Shown here: positions 16,128-23,955 of the stretch, in pieces
Position numbering within the stretch: the first letter of the stretch is position 1
Layout of the letters: each line of letters starts with the position of its first letter
Assembly (NCBI GenBank): GCA_046263155.1
Contig: JBHELF010000043.1
Span: 1-41,144, forward strand
Direction of reading: 5' to 3'
DNA from: DATADF01 sp046263155
Lineage (GTDB): Bacteria; Actinomycetota; CADDZG01; WHSQ01
Length of the DNA: 41,144 nt
Translations under genes and position numbers: made by a program
Notes under the pieces: generated by a model
The model's database searches: none
The model's input: the letters and a program-made list of their open reading frames with translations, nothing else
Told to the model about the DNA's origin: nothing

Positions 16128-17362
16128 CGCGCTGGTTGCTCCGAACCGATCAGCAGTACGGATGCATGAGAAGGCTGAACGGTGTCACGAACGACCGTCA
16201 GAACATCCGACTGAACCAAATCGATATCGACTTCCTCTCGCAAGCGCAGACTGAATTCATTCAAGGAGCGCTCCGCGTCGTACTTAGCTCTGTAAAAACG
16301 TCGATCGATAAACGCCTGGATGCGCGCCCGGAGTGGGCGGAACATGGCCGCAACCGCGAGTGTCGATGCGGCAATAGCCACATCCGAGTCCTGCGTCACG
16401 GGATCGATGAGCCGGCTTAGTCCAAAGACAATCAACAAGTAGCTGCCGAGCAGGGCGGCGGTGAGAAGACCGTAGACAAGAGTCCGGTTGATGATGACGT
16501 CGATGTCGTACAAGCGGTATTTCAAGACGGCAATCGCGATCGATCCCATCAGCGTGGCAAGGAAGATGGGGAACAGGATCTCCGGAAGTTCGAGCGCGTC
16601 GCCCCCGATCGAGCCCACGACCATCAAGGTGATGGCAAAGATGAACCATTTCAGCTGCTGCCGCTGCTCTCGTTGAGCGCGCCGGTAACGAACGATCAGC
16701 GACACGACCGCGAGAAGAGAGCACGTCGCGAGGACTAACGCGACAGGGGCAAACAGCCCCATCTCCTCGATGTTGCTTATGGCATCGATGCCGATCGGAT
16801 TGTCGACCGAGTAGCCCTGACCCTGGAGGCGGCGCTCGAACATGCCGCCCACGGCCATTGCGCCGACTCCCACGGCAGAGATCCATCCGACGACTCGCCA
16901 TCTCGGGCTTGGGGCATACCCGTCGGGAAACAGCAACGGTAGGAAACACACCAGGCAGACGATCATTGGGTACCACCACCACTGTTCGACCCACGCGCCG
17001 ACTTCCGCGAAGGGCCACCGGCCTGGCTGGATCACGAGCCCGATCTGGGCATAGGTCTGCCCCAGGAAGCCGATACCGCCCAGGAGGCCCATCCCGACAA
17101 AGAGCCGGCCGAGATTGTTCCCCGGCATGCGCGCCAGTACGAAAGCCCCGAATAGCGGAAACGACACGAAAAGGAAGTAGAAGGTCAGAGCCTCAAAGAG
17201 GCTGCCGCCGTCGCCGCTGGCCCCCGCCTTGGCGACCAGCTGATCGAGTCCCACAGCGAGCGTTGTGAGGGCCACCGCCATGCCCGCCAGAACCCACGGC
17301 AGCCGCCTAGGCTTCTGAGATTCCTCTTCGGTTTTCGCGCGCGTCAATAGGACCTCGTGCAT
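16124..17362 (-). CDS. Tandem membrane sensor-like protein, copy 1 of 8
   Basis: A 412-residue multi-pass protein, first of the array in transcription order. Motifs are NNLGRLFVGMGLLGGIGFLG, LLFPDGYAPSPRWRVVGW, REQRQQLKWFIFAITLMVVG, KYRLYDIDVIINRTLVYGLL, DSDVAIAASTLAVAAMFRPL, FIDRRFYRAKYDAERSLNEF and a slightly altered terminus HASVLLIGSEQPAR. The ATG at 17362 has only a weak Shine-Dalgarno; a TTG at residue 6 with GAGGT ahead is another possible start. It begins 79 bases after the stop of the BTAD regulator, the widest gap in the stretch, so an internal promoter for the array could lie at 17363-17441. Confidence 0.8.
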   Translation of the reverse strand: MHEVLLTRAKTEEESQKPRRLPWVLAGMAVALTTLAVGLDQLVAKAGASGDGGSLFEALTFYFLFVSFPLFGAFVLARMPGNNLGRLFVGMGLLGGIGFLGQTYAQIGLVIQPGRWPFAEVGAWVEQWWWYPMIVCLVCFLPLLFPDGYAPSPRWRVVGWISAVGVGAMAVGGMFERRLQGQGYSVDNPIGIDAISNIEEMGLFAPVALVLATCSLLAVVSLIVRYRRAQREQRQQLKWFIFAITLMVVGSIGGDALELPEILFPIFLATLMGSIAIAVLKYRLYDIDVIINRTLVYGLLTAALLGSYLLIVFGLSRLIDPVTQDSDVAIAASTLAVAAMFRPLRARIQAFIDRRFYRAKYDAERSLNEFSLRLREEVDIDLVQSDVLTVVRDTVQPSHASVLLIGSEQPAR

Positions 17363-17441
17363 CTGCCTGAATGTTCGGGGGTAGCCGTCCGAGAAACGTT
17401 ACGGCTCGAGAAGGGCTTCCCGAACCACTTCTAGTGAGGTC

Positions 17442-20234
17442 TCACCAGGTGACGAGTTTCCAGATCCCCGGCTCGCTGAAAGGCTCTCCTACCTGGGCAA
17501 ACAGCTCGGCGGCCCTTCGAGATTGAGCCTCGGATTCCGCCGAGTTGCCTTTGGCATGCAGGATGTCCGCGGCGTTGTTGTGCAGGGCGGCGGCACGATG
17601 CAGATCGCCCTGGCTCTCGCACAGCTTGATCGCCCGCTCCAGCAGTTCAAGCGCGAGCACAGGATTGCCAGCGTCGCGCTCGGTCAAAGCGAGGTTGTTT
17701 AGCGCCGCGACCTCGAGAGAGGGATCGCCGACCTGGGCAGCACCCTCGACGCTGGCCTGAAGTCGGGAGCGGGCTTCATCCAAGGCCCCCCGACGAGCGG
17801 CCAGGAGGCCGATGACGTTGTCGGCGCGGGCCAGGGCCGCGGCATCGCCCGCCTCCTTCGCGGCCGCGAGTGCCTGCTGCGCGATGCGCTCGGGGTCGCC
17901 GCCTCCATAGGCTGTCGTTGCGAGCGCGAGGTCGGCCAGCGCGCGACTTTTTTGAGCAGGATCGCGCGACTCCTCCGCGGCCCGGCGGAGATGGGCCTCG
18001 GCGCTGGCCTCCTCGCCCCGACGCAGGAACAGTCGACCGATCTGGCGTTCCAGGCGCGCCGCCACGTCGACTTCCGTTGAAAAGGCGAGCGCTGCCTGAT
18101 AGCTGGCAAGCGCATCTCGATAACGACCCAGAAGCGTCTGGACATCGCCGATCGCTTCGTGCAGCCCCGCGGCATCCGGATGCCCAAGCCCTATGGCGGC
18201 CTGGAGATGAGCCAACGCCTCCTCGTTCGCGAACAGGTCGCGCGCCCGGCTGCCTGCATCCGCATAGAGCTGCGCGGCAGCTTCATCGTGTCCTGCCTGC
18301 TGGGCGTGATAAGCGGCGGGCGCGATCTCACGTTGGTTCTGCAGGTGAGTGGCAGCCCTCGAGTGGAGAAGCCTTCGCCGGGCCAGGGATGTATCGGCAA
18401 AGACGACCTCTCGAACCTTCTCGTGCGAGAAGTCGTAAGCCTGGTTTGTCGCACCCAGAACCAGAAGCCCCCGTCGCTCGAGTTCATCAATGGCATCGGT
18501 CGTCTCCTCCACCGAACGACCCGAAACCGCCTCGAGCAATTCGATGCTCAGATCCCGACCGATGACAGAGGCAGCGGTCAGTACCTGGTTGGCGATCTCC
18601 GAGATCCGCGCCACCTGGGTTCGAATGAGTTGCGCCACGCCGCTCGCAATGGGCCATTCATCCTCTGCGGTCGCAACCTTCAAGTATTCCGAGATAAAAA
18701 ACGGAACGCCTTCCGTCTCCTCGAACAGTCGAGGTGCGAGCCCGGTTGCTTGCGGGTTTATCTCGGCGACCAAAGCCGCGACGTCGTCGGCGCTCAGTCG
18801 GCGCGGAGCAAGGGACTCTGCCGTGCCGGCGCGTTGCGCCTCGGCAAGGACGCGCCTCAGGATGTCTTCCGGGCCAACCTCCTCGGAACGCAAGGTTACG
18901 ACCACGATCACCGGCAATCTCTCGAGTCGGCGGATCCCGTAAGCCAGGAACTCGGTGCTGCCCGCATCGCTCCACTGGACGTCGTCGATGAGGATCGCGG
19001 GGTTATCTCCAAGCAGCGTCATTACGGTCTCCCACAATCCGTGAAAGAACGCGGTCTGGGCACCGGGCGAATCGAGCGACTCAGGTTGGGGCAGATCGTC
19101 GCGAAACATGGACAACTCCGGTAGCAAACGGCGAGCCTCCCCCGCACTTAGAGGATCGATGTTTGCCACCGTGCTCGTGCTCGCGGCGTCGAGCGCGCGG
19201 TGAAGCAGCCGCGTCGCGATACCGAATGCGTGTCCGGACTCCTCTTCGTGACAGCGAACCTCGACCACGTTGCGGCCTGTGGCACTGACAAGATCGATGA
19301 GCAGACGCGCTAGACGCGTCTTTCCGATTCCCGCCTCGCCCTCGATCACGACCAATCTCGAGCCCGTTTCGGCGACATCACGTAAGAGCTTTTCTTCGGT
19401 GGCACGTCCGACCAAGGGCAGTTCGGCGGGGACGGAAACGGATGTAGGACGACGTTCCGAGGCAGTAGTAGCGGGAGTGCCGGCCGTCAGGGATTCGTAC
19501 AGCCTGGTGGTCTCTTCGGTCGGTCCCACGGCAAGCTCCTCGGCGAGCACCCGAACGCAGCGGTGGTATTGCTCGATGGCGCCGGAGCGATCCCCCGTCT
19601 CTGCATAGAGACGCATCAGCCAGCGATGCCCCGACTCGTGTAGCGGGTCGAGTTCGTTCCACCCCACTGCATGCGGGATGGCGCTCTCAGGATGCCCCTG
19701 CTCGTAATGGATCTCGACCAAACGCTTGAGAGCCGTCGCTAGTTCTCGTTGCAATGTCTCCTGAGTTCGGTACTGCCAGTGCTCAAAGTCGTAGGCCCCA
19801 CGCAGAGACACTCCGCCAAGTAGTTCTGCGCGACCCAGCTCGACGGCGCGCTTGAGATTGGCGAGCGCATCCCTGCCGGATTCGACTTGTCCCGATTCCA
19901 GGAGCCTTCGAAACTCGATGACGTCGACCCAGATTCGGTCCAGGCGCACCGCGATGCGTTCACGATCGGCATCGAGCAGATCGCGATCGCCACTCGCGCT
20001 TCGAATCGCCGACAAGGTGCGTCGCAGAGTCCCCCGCGCCCGGGCGATGTCGTGGTCGGGCCAGAACAGGTTCGCAGCCTGATCACGAGTCTGCGGACCC
20101 TCGACTACCAGGTACGCCAGCAGAGCCAGGGCCTTCTTCGTCTCAAAGCGAGCGGCCTCGCCGTTTCGCTCTAGCCGCGCCGGACCAAACAGATAGAGCT
20201 TCAAGATCGCGTCGGAAAGCGGCGAAGCGATCAC
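17442..20234 (-). CDS. BTAD/SARP-type transcriptional regulator with AAA ATPase and TPR repeats
   Basis: A 930-residue regulator of the AfsR/SARP class. Residues 10-100 form an OmpR-like winged-helix domain (LYLFGPARLERNGEAARFET, then LFWPDHDIARARGTLRRTLS). Residues 100-250 are the BTAD domain (FEHWQYRTQETLQRELATAL and YHRCVRVLAEELAVGPTEET). A STAND/AAA module follows, with Walker A GEAGIGKTRLARLL near 297 and Walker B PAILIDDVQWSD near 405. TPR-like helical pairs fill 650-930. The start is GTG 20234, with GGAG directly adjacent, so a start a few codons later is possible. It heads the minus-strand stretch, so it may control the sensor array. It is divergent from the M14 peptidase, with about 155 bases between them. 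Confidence 0.88.
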   Translation of the reverse strand: MIASPLSDAILKLYLFGPARLERNGEAARFETKKALALLAYLVVEGPQTRDQAANLFWPDHDIARARGTLRRTLSAIRSASGDRDLLDADRERIAVRLDRIWVDVIEFRRLLESGQVESGRDALANLKRAVELGRAELLGGVSLRGAYDFEHWQYRTQETLQRELATALKRLVEIHYEQGHPESAIPHAVGWNELDPLHESGHRWLMRLYAETGDRSGAIEQYHRCVRVLAEELAVGPTEETTRLYESLTAGTPATTASERRPTSVSVPAELPLVGRATEEKLLRDVAETGSRLVVIEGEAGIGKTRLARLLIDLVSATGRNVVEVRCHEEESGHAFGIATRLLHRALDAASTSTVANIDPLSAGEARRLLPELSMFRDDLPQPESLDSPGAQTAFFHGLWETVMTLLGDNPAILIDDVQWSDAGSTEFLAYGIRRLERLPVIVVVTLRSEEVGPEDILRRVLAEAQRAGTAESLAPRRLSADDVAALVAEINPQATGLAPRLFEETEGVPFFISEYLKVATAEDEWPIASGVAQLIRTQVARISEIANQVLTAASVIGRDLSIELLEAVSGRSVEETTDAIDELERRGLLVLGATNQAYDFSHEKVREVVFADTSLARRRLLHSRAATHLQNQREIAPAAYHAQQAGHDEAAAQLYADAGSRARDLFANEEALAHLQAAIGLGHPDAAGLHEAIGDVQTLLGRYRDALASYQAALAFSTEVDVAARLERQIGRLFLRRGEEASAEAHLRRAAEESRDPAQKSRALADLALATTAYGGGDPERIAQQALAAAKEAGDAAALARADNVIGLLAARRGALDEARSRLQASVEGAAQVGDPSLEVAALNNLALTERDAGNPVLALELLERAIKLCESQGDLHRAAALHNNAADILHAKGNSAESEAQSRRAAELFAQVGEPFSEPGIWKLVTW

Positions 20235-20390
20235 CTCCAGGTCCGTTGCAGGGCCTCGGCAGCTCCGTGCCGGCCCCCTACATCATCGGCGGTAGGCAAC
20301 CGCGAGAGTAGAGGAACGCCACGCGCCCTCTGCACGGGAGGAGAGGCCGCGGGGACATCGAAGTTGTCAAAAAAGCCGATGGAGGTGTCG

Positions 20391-22286
20391 ATGATGACTG
20401 ATCTCAGGCGTAGGAGCGTGAGAACCCGCGCCCTGCTGCTTTTCCTGACGGCTCTGTTGATCTCTCCCCGCTTTCTGGCGTCGACGGCCGTCGCGGCCCC
20501 CGTCAAGTGCGCGGAGGATGACGTGACTCCCGATGGACGCGTATTCCCCGAGCCGCGCAACAGCGCCACGTATCTCCGTTTCGACGAGTTTCAGTGCGCG
20601 ATCAAGTTTCTCGAGTCTCAGTATCCCGACCTCATCGAGGTGACGACGATCGGGACGTCCCAGGGCGGCTACCCCGTCTACAACATCCTTTTGACCAACG
20701 AAAAGGTCACTCAGAAAAAGAGGAAGCTGCTGGTGGTGTCGTCGATCCACGGCAACGAGATCGGCGCACGCGAGGGCGCGGCCCGGTGCATCGAGGACAT
20801 GGTCGACGAGCGCTTCCTGGGCGACGAAGGGTGGGTCAAGAAGACCCTGGACCGTTATGTAGTCCACTGGCTGTTTCCCAATCCGGACGGATGGGTGAAC
20901 GGGGACTTGACCGGAAGCAAGGGCGCCGGCAGCCTGTGGACGCGCGGAAACGACAATGGTTTGGATCTGAACCGCCAGTTCCCCGTCAAGGGATACATCT
21001 ACCGCGGGAACGAGACCTATTCACAACCCGAAGCGCATCGCGTGGTCGAAGCACTCTTCGATACGCCGAAGGAGCGACGTGGCTGGTATCTCGCTACGGA
21101 CAACCACGGCCAGGGGGGCGATACCTACCTGGCGGCCGGTCTTCAGATAGTTGGAGAGTTCGACTACCAGAAATCCCAAGCCCTCGCGCGCTTCGCCGAC
21201 GGGATCACCGAGAGGATGCGCGACTACGACGTGCACAACGCGCTTGCGGAGTTCAACGCCCGCACAGGTCAGGACATGGGGGCCTATCACTGGGGAACGC
21301 TCTACGACATGCTCGGTTACTCGGCGTCGGGCTCGCTGATCGACTACTACAACACCGAGAGCCTGACCGACGGATGGGGGTTCGCCACGGAGCTGACGGC
21401 GGGGTTCGGTGCAAACACGGCGACCCACGGCCAGATGCTGAACCAGATCTACGTCGACTCGATCCGCGCCATCAACTACACGATGTTCCAGCAGGCCGTC
21501 TACCCGAAACGGTTCACCTTCAAGGTGGGGAGCAAGGCGGCCTACGTCTTCGACCCCGAGGTCATCCGTCACGACGACGAAAACGGACCGGGCTTTACAG
21601 ACAAGGCCGCCCGGCCGAAGGCCCCGCAGCAGCCCTATCGCGTGACGCGGATGAAGTTCTTCGCCGACCTCAACGAATACGCGTCCCGGCGACTCGCAAA
21701 GCTGAGAGTCGCGGGTGTCTTGTCCGGAAAAGAGGATCTTGACGACTACGAAAGCCTGATCCTCGCCAACGATCCGATGCCGGAGGGTTCGAGCAAGGCC
21801 GCGTGGTACTCGATGCTCGGTGAGTGGGTGCGCGCTGGTGGCAATCTGATCCTGACCGATGCAGCACTCACCGCGCTCGCAGATCTCAAGGTGATCGATC
21901 GAGAGGCCATCATCGTGGAGAAGCAATACGTGGGATTCGTCGGCGAGTTCGTGGATCGATCACACCCTCTCAACGAAGGACTGCGCGGAGTCGCGAGCCA
22001 GACCTACGACACGGTTCCGATCGGCTACGCATTCGGGCCCGAAGGCAACAACGCGCCGAACTGGAAGGTGGACAGGGCCGCGTGGGAGGAGGCCGGCGGC
22101 TATACCGCGGGCACCAACGGAGATGATCAGACGATCTACGGCGAGGTAGAGGTCGGACAGGGCCGCATCAGGATCCTCGGCGCCCTACTCCCCGACCCGA
22201 CGGAAAAGTTCTACCACCCGTACGGACTACAGAACTATGCGGTCGTCTACACCGGTTACACCTTGCTCGAGAACATGCTGAAGTGA
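20391..22286 (+). CDS. Secreted M14-family zinc carboxypeptidase
   Basis: The start is ATG 20391 (or the adjacent ATG 20394), with GGAGGT 4 bases ahead, giving about 631 residues. A TTG at 20364 is open but has no ribosome site. The N-terminus is a signal peptide (RALLLFLTALLISPRFLAST, then AVAAP). The M14 zinc site is visible: His120 and Glu123 in SSIHGNEIGAREG and His239 in TDNHGQGGDTY, with the substrate-binding LDLNRQFP between. The catalytic Glu is probably in GWGFATELTAGFG. After about residue 400 a second domain (LRVAGVLSGKEDLDDYESLI, then GGNLILTDAAL and VGQGRIRILGALLP) resembles a glutamine-amidotransferase-like fold found at the C-terminus of some bacterial M14 proteins. It should act outside the cell on peptides. 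Confidence 0.87.
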   Translation: MMTDLRRRSVRTRALLLFLTALLISPRFLASTAVAAPVKCAEDDVTPDGRVFPEPRNSATYLRFDEFQCAIKFLESQYPDLIEVTTIGTSQGGYPVYNILLTNEKVTQKKRKLLVVSSIHGNEIGAREGAARCIEDMVDERFLGDEGWVKKTLDRYVVHWLFPNPDGWVNGDLTGSKGAGSLWTRGNDNGLDLNRQFPVKGYIYRGNETYSQPEAHRVVEALFDTPKERRGWYLATDNHGQGGDTYLAAGLQIVGEFDYQKSQALARFADGITERMRDYDVHNALAEFNARTGQDMGAYHWGTLYDMLGYSASGSLIDYYNTESLTDGWGFATELTAGFGANTATHGQMLNQIYVDSIRAINYTMFQQAVYPKRFTFKVGSKAAYVFDPEVIRHDDENGPGFTDKAARPKAPQQPYRVTRMKFFADLNEYASRRLAKLRVAGVLSGKEDLDDYESLILANDPMPEGSSKAAWYSMLGEWVRAGGNLILTDAALTALADLKVIDREAIIVEKQYVGFVGEFVDRSHPLNEGLRGVASQTYDTVPIGYAFGPEGNNAPNWKVDRAAWEEAGGYTAGTNGDDQTIYGEVEVGQGRIRILGALLPDPTEKFYHPYGLQNYAVVYTGYTLLENMLK

Positions 22287-22345
22287 TCCGACCGTGACAA
22301 CGCCTGCCGCGTCCTAAATCCCCGAACAGTTTCAGTTCCTCGCTC

Positions 22346-22615
22346 CTAGTAGGCACCCTCACCGACTTCGGCAAGTCGCCGTTCAAGAACACGGCGTTCG
22401 GCCTCGTCGTGGACCAGCATCAGCGCTCGACGGTATGCGGCGCGCGCCTCCTGTGTCCGACCGAGCCGGCGCAAGAGCTCGCCGCGTGTGGCATGCAGAT
22501 ATCGGTAGTCCTCAAGATCGAGGTGTTCCACAATCTCCAGCCCCGCTTCCGGGCCTTCGTATTCAGCAACCGCGACCATGAAGACAAACGAGCCAGTTCG
22601 AAATCGACAGGTCAC
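22346..22615 (-). pseudogene. C-terminal remnant of an ECF sigma factor (DUF6596 type)
   Basis: The open frame encodes 89 residues. From about residue 14 (base 22576) it reads as the end of a SigI-like ECF sigma factor with a DUF6596 C-terminal region: VAVAEYEGPEAGLEIVEHLD, YRYLHATRGELLRRLGRTQE, ARAAYRRALMLVHDEAERRV, then LERRLAEVG. The first 13 residues are unrelated. The sigma-2 and sigma-4 DNA-binding regions (more than 300 residues in relatives) are absent, and upstream there is only a hairpin and then the next gene. So this is a truncated, presumably non-functional gene, tail-to-tail with the M14 peptidase. Confidence 0.75.
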
Positions 22616-22644
22616 ATCGGAAAAATTTCGTTTTCTACGGAACC

Positions 22645-22668
22645 CGCCGTCCCGTAGACGGGGCGGCG
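22645..22668 (-). terminator. GC-rich hairpin after the small secreted protein gene
   Basis: A 10-base-pair stem (one G-T pair) closed by a TAGA tetraloop lies 8 bases past the stop of the gene at 22676. An alternative stem, TCTACGG/CCGTAGA (22634-22640 with 22652-22658), overlaps it. On the minus strand a TTTTT run comes only about 20 bases later, so an intrinsic terminator is plausible but imperfect. Confidence 0.4.
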
Positions 22669-22675
22669 CGTAGGA

Positions 22676-23131
22676 CTAGAGCTTGTTCGAGAAAGTAAGC
22701 GTGACCTCACCGCTGGATCCGGCGCCCTCACAGGGAACGGTGACAAAGCTCGGGGCCGCCCAGACCCAGATCACGATCTCGACCCCCGGCAGGATCGGAA
22801 CCGGCGCGTGAGTCTGGCCACAGATGTCGGCGACGCGATCGACGAACTGGTCGCCCTCGGTCTGATCCTGTCCGATCGTCGCGGCCGGCGTGTAGCCGGA
22901 GGCATCAGCGATCTTTACAGACAGCCACTTCTCGTTCGGACCAGGAGTCACACGGATGCAGTCGGTCGGCGGACAGACACCGGTGGCGTCGGCGGAGCCG
23001 AGCGCGGGGAGTGAGTAGGGCACCGTCTCGGTACGCGTAACGCGCTTGGACTTCTTTCCAGCGTGTGCGGGAGCGACAACTCCTGCGGCCACGAACGTAG
23101 TGAGCAGCAGCGCCGCCACAACTCTTTTCAT
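22676..23131 (-). CDS. Small secreted protein of unknown function
   Basis: I chose ATG 23131 over the upstream start because GGGAGGG lies just before it; the product has 151 residues. It opens with a signal peptide (MKRVVAALLLTTFVAAGVVA, then PAHAG), so the mature form is about 125 residues. Four cysteines (in GVCPPTDC, DICGQ and VPCEG) could form two disulphides outside the cell. The mature part is beta-rich, with the end VTLTFSNKL. I do not recognise a family. It has its own good ribosome site, and 131 bases separate it from the TetR gene stop. Confidence 0.7.
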   Translation of the reverse strand: MKRVVAALLLTTFVAAGVVAPAHAGKKSKRVTRTETVPYSLPALGSADATGVCPPTDCIRVTPGPNEKWLSVKIADASGYTPAATIGQDQTEGDQFVDRVADICGQTHAPVPILPGVEIVIWVWAAPSFVTVPCEGAGSSGEVTLTFSNKL

Positions 23132-23262
23132 GTTCCCTCCCTGAAGCACGAGATCGGATTATGCAGATTTCACCGGAGCGACGCCGCCTCCTGTGCGCTC
23201 AGTGAAACAGGAGTCCTCTTCCGTGGCGTGCACGAGACGTGTAGGCGACCACACACCGGCCA

Positions 23263-23898
23263 TCAGTGGGGCTCCTCCGGCTCCGTGAGTAGCTGCTGTT
23301 TGAGGGTGGCCGCCATCCACGATTCGTAACGTGATGGGGCCCACCCTCTCTCCGCAACGAGTTCTCGGTACAGCTCCTCGTTCGAAAAGGTCCACAGGAT
23401 GTCGGTCGCGGTTCGCAGGTCGAGATCCGATCGCAGATCCGGAAGGAGCTCCCGCACGAGATCCTTCATCACCTCGGCGCGACTTTCGAGGACGGTTCGG
23501 TACTCCTTGGCCGCGGCTGGATCTACCCGGGCCGCCTCTCTGTGCGTCGAGATGACGTCGTAGCTCGTTTCCATCTGATGACGTAGCAGCCGTGCCCATC
23601 CCTCCAACTTCGCCTCGGGCGTTGGCGCCGTCTTTGCCTCTTCGGTCAACTTCGGCAGCTGCATCTCGGCATGCATCTGCTGTCTTAGAGCGAGAAGGAA
23701 ACCCTTCTTCGCTCCGAATACCGCATAGACGGTCGGCTCGGCAACACTGGCCTCGGCGGCGATTGCCGCCAGCGTCGTGGCGGCGTATCCGTTAACGGCG
23801 AAGAGCCGGCGGGCCGCCGACGCAATCCGGTGCCGCGTCAGCTCGGCCTGCTCACGTCGTCTCCTGGAGTCGTATTTCCGCTTGACGGCTTGGGCCAT
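23263..23898 (-). CDS. TetR-family transcriptional regulator
   Basis: The frame is open to 24048, but the family begins at ATG 23898 (211 residues: MAQAVKRKYDSRRRREQAEL). The helix-turn-helix is residues about 22-68, with HRIASAARRLFAVNGYAATT and EASVAEPTVYAVFGAKKGFL. The C-terminal domain is all-helical and unrelated to any family I can name, as usual for TetR ligand domains. It is divergent from the membrane protein gene at 23956, only 57 bases away. The shared spacer holds three regularly spaced half-sites, so it probably represses itself and its neighbour. Confidence 0.9.
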   Translation of the reverse strand: MAQAVKRKYDSRRRREQAELTRHRIASAARRLFAVNGYAATTLAAIAAEASVAEPTVYAVFGAKKGFLLALRQQMHAEMQLPKLTEEAKTAPTPEAKLEGWARLLRHQMETSYDVISTHREAARVDPAAAKEYRTVLESRAEVMKDLVRELLPDLRSDLDLRTATDILWTFSNEELYRELVAERGWAPSRYESWMAATLKQQLLTEPEEPH

Positions 23899-23944
23899 AT
23901 CCGATAAAGATAACCTATATTCGATATTGGGCTTGTATATCCGA
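23897..23944. promoter_or_regulatory. Candidate TetR operator: three ATATYCGA repeats at 20-base spacing
   Basis: ATATCCGA at 23897-23904, ATATTCGA at 23917-23924 and ATATCCGA at 23937-23944 are direct repeats exactly 20 bases apart, about two helical turns, so all face the same side of DNA. The first overlaps the TetR start codon and the last ends 11 bases before the GTG of the divergent gene. The spacer is strikingly AT-rich for this GC-rich window. Confidence 0.55.
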
Positions 23945-23955
23945 AAGGGGGATCG

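Noticed and set aside
7761..17362. Calling the eight tandem genes histidine kinases
   Set aside because: No phospho-accepting His box or GHKL ATPase motif is present in any of them; the proteins end right after the conserved linker region.
7761..17362. Reading the regular 1.2-kb periodicity as a repeat or CRISPR-like array
   Set aside because: The periodicity is explained by the eight homologous coding sequences; there are no short spacers or direct repeats of constant length.
23188..23213. CTCCTGT/ACAGGAG hairpin after the TetR gene as a terminator
   Set aside because: The loop is 12 bases, the stem only 7, and no U-run follows on either strand.
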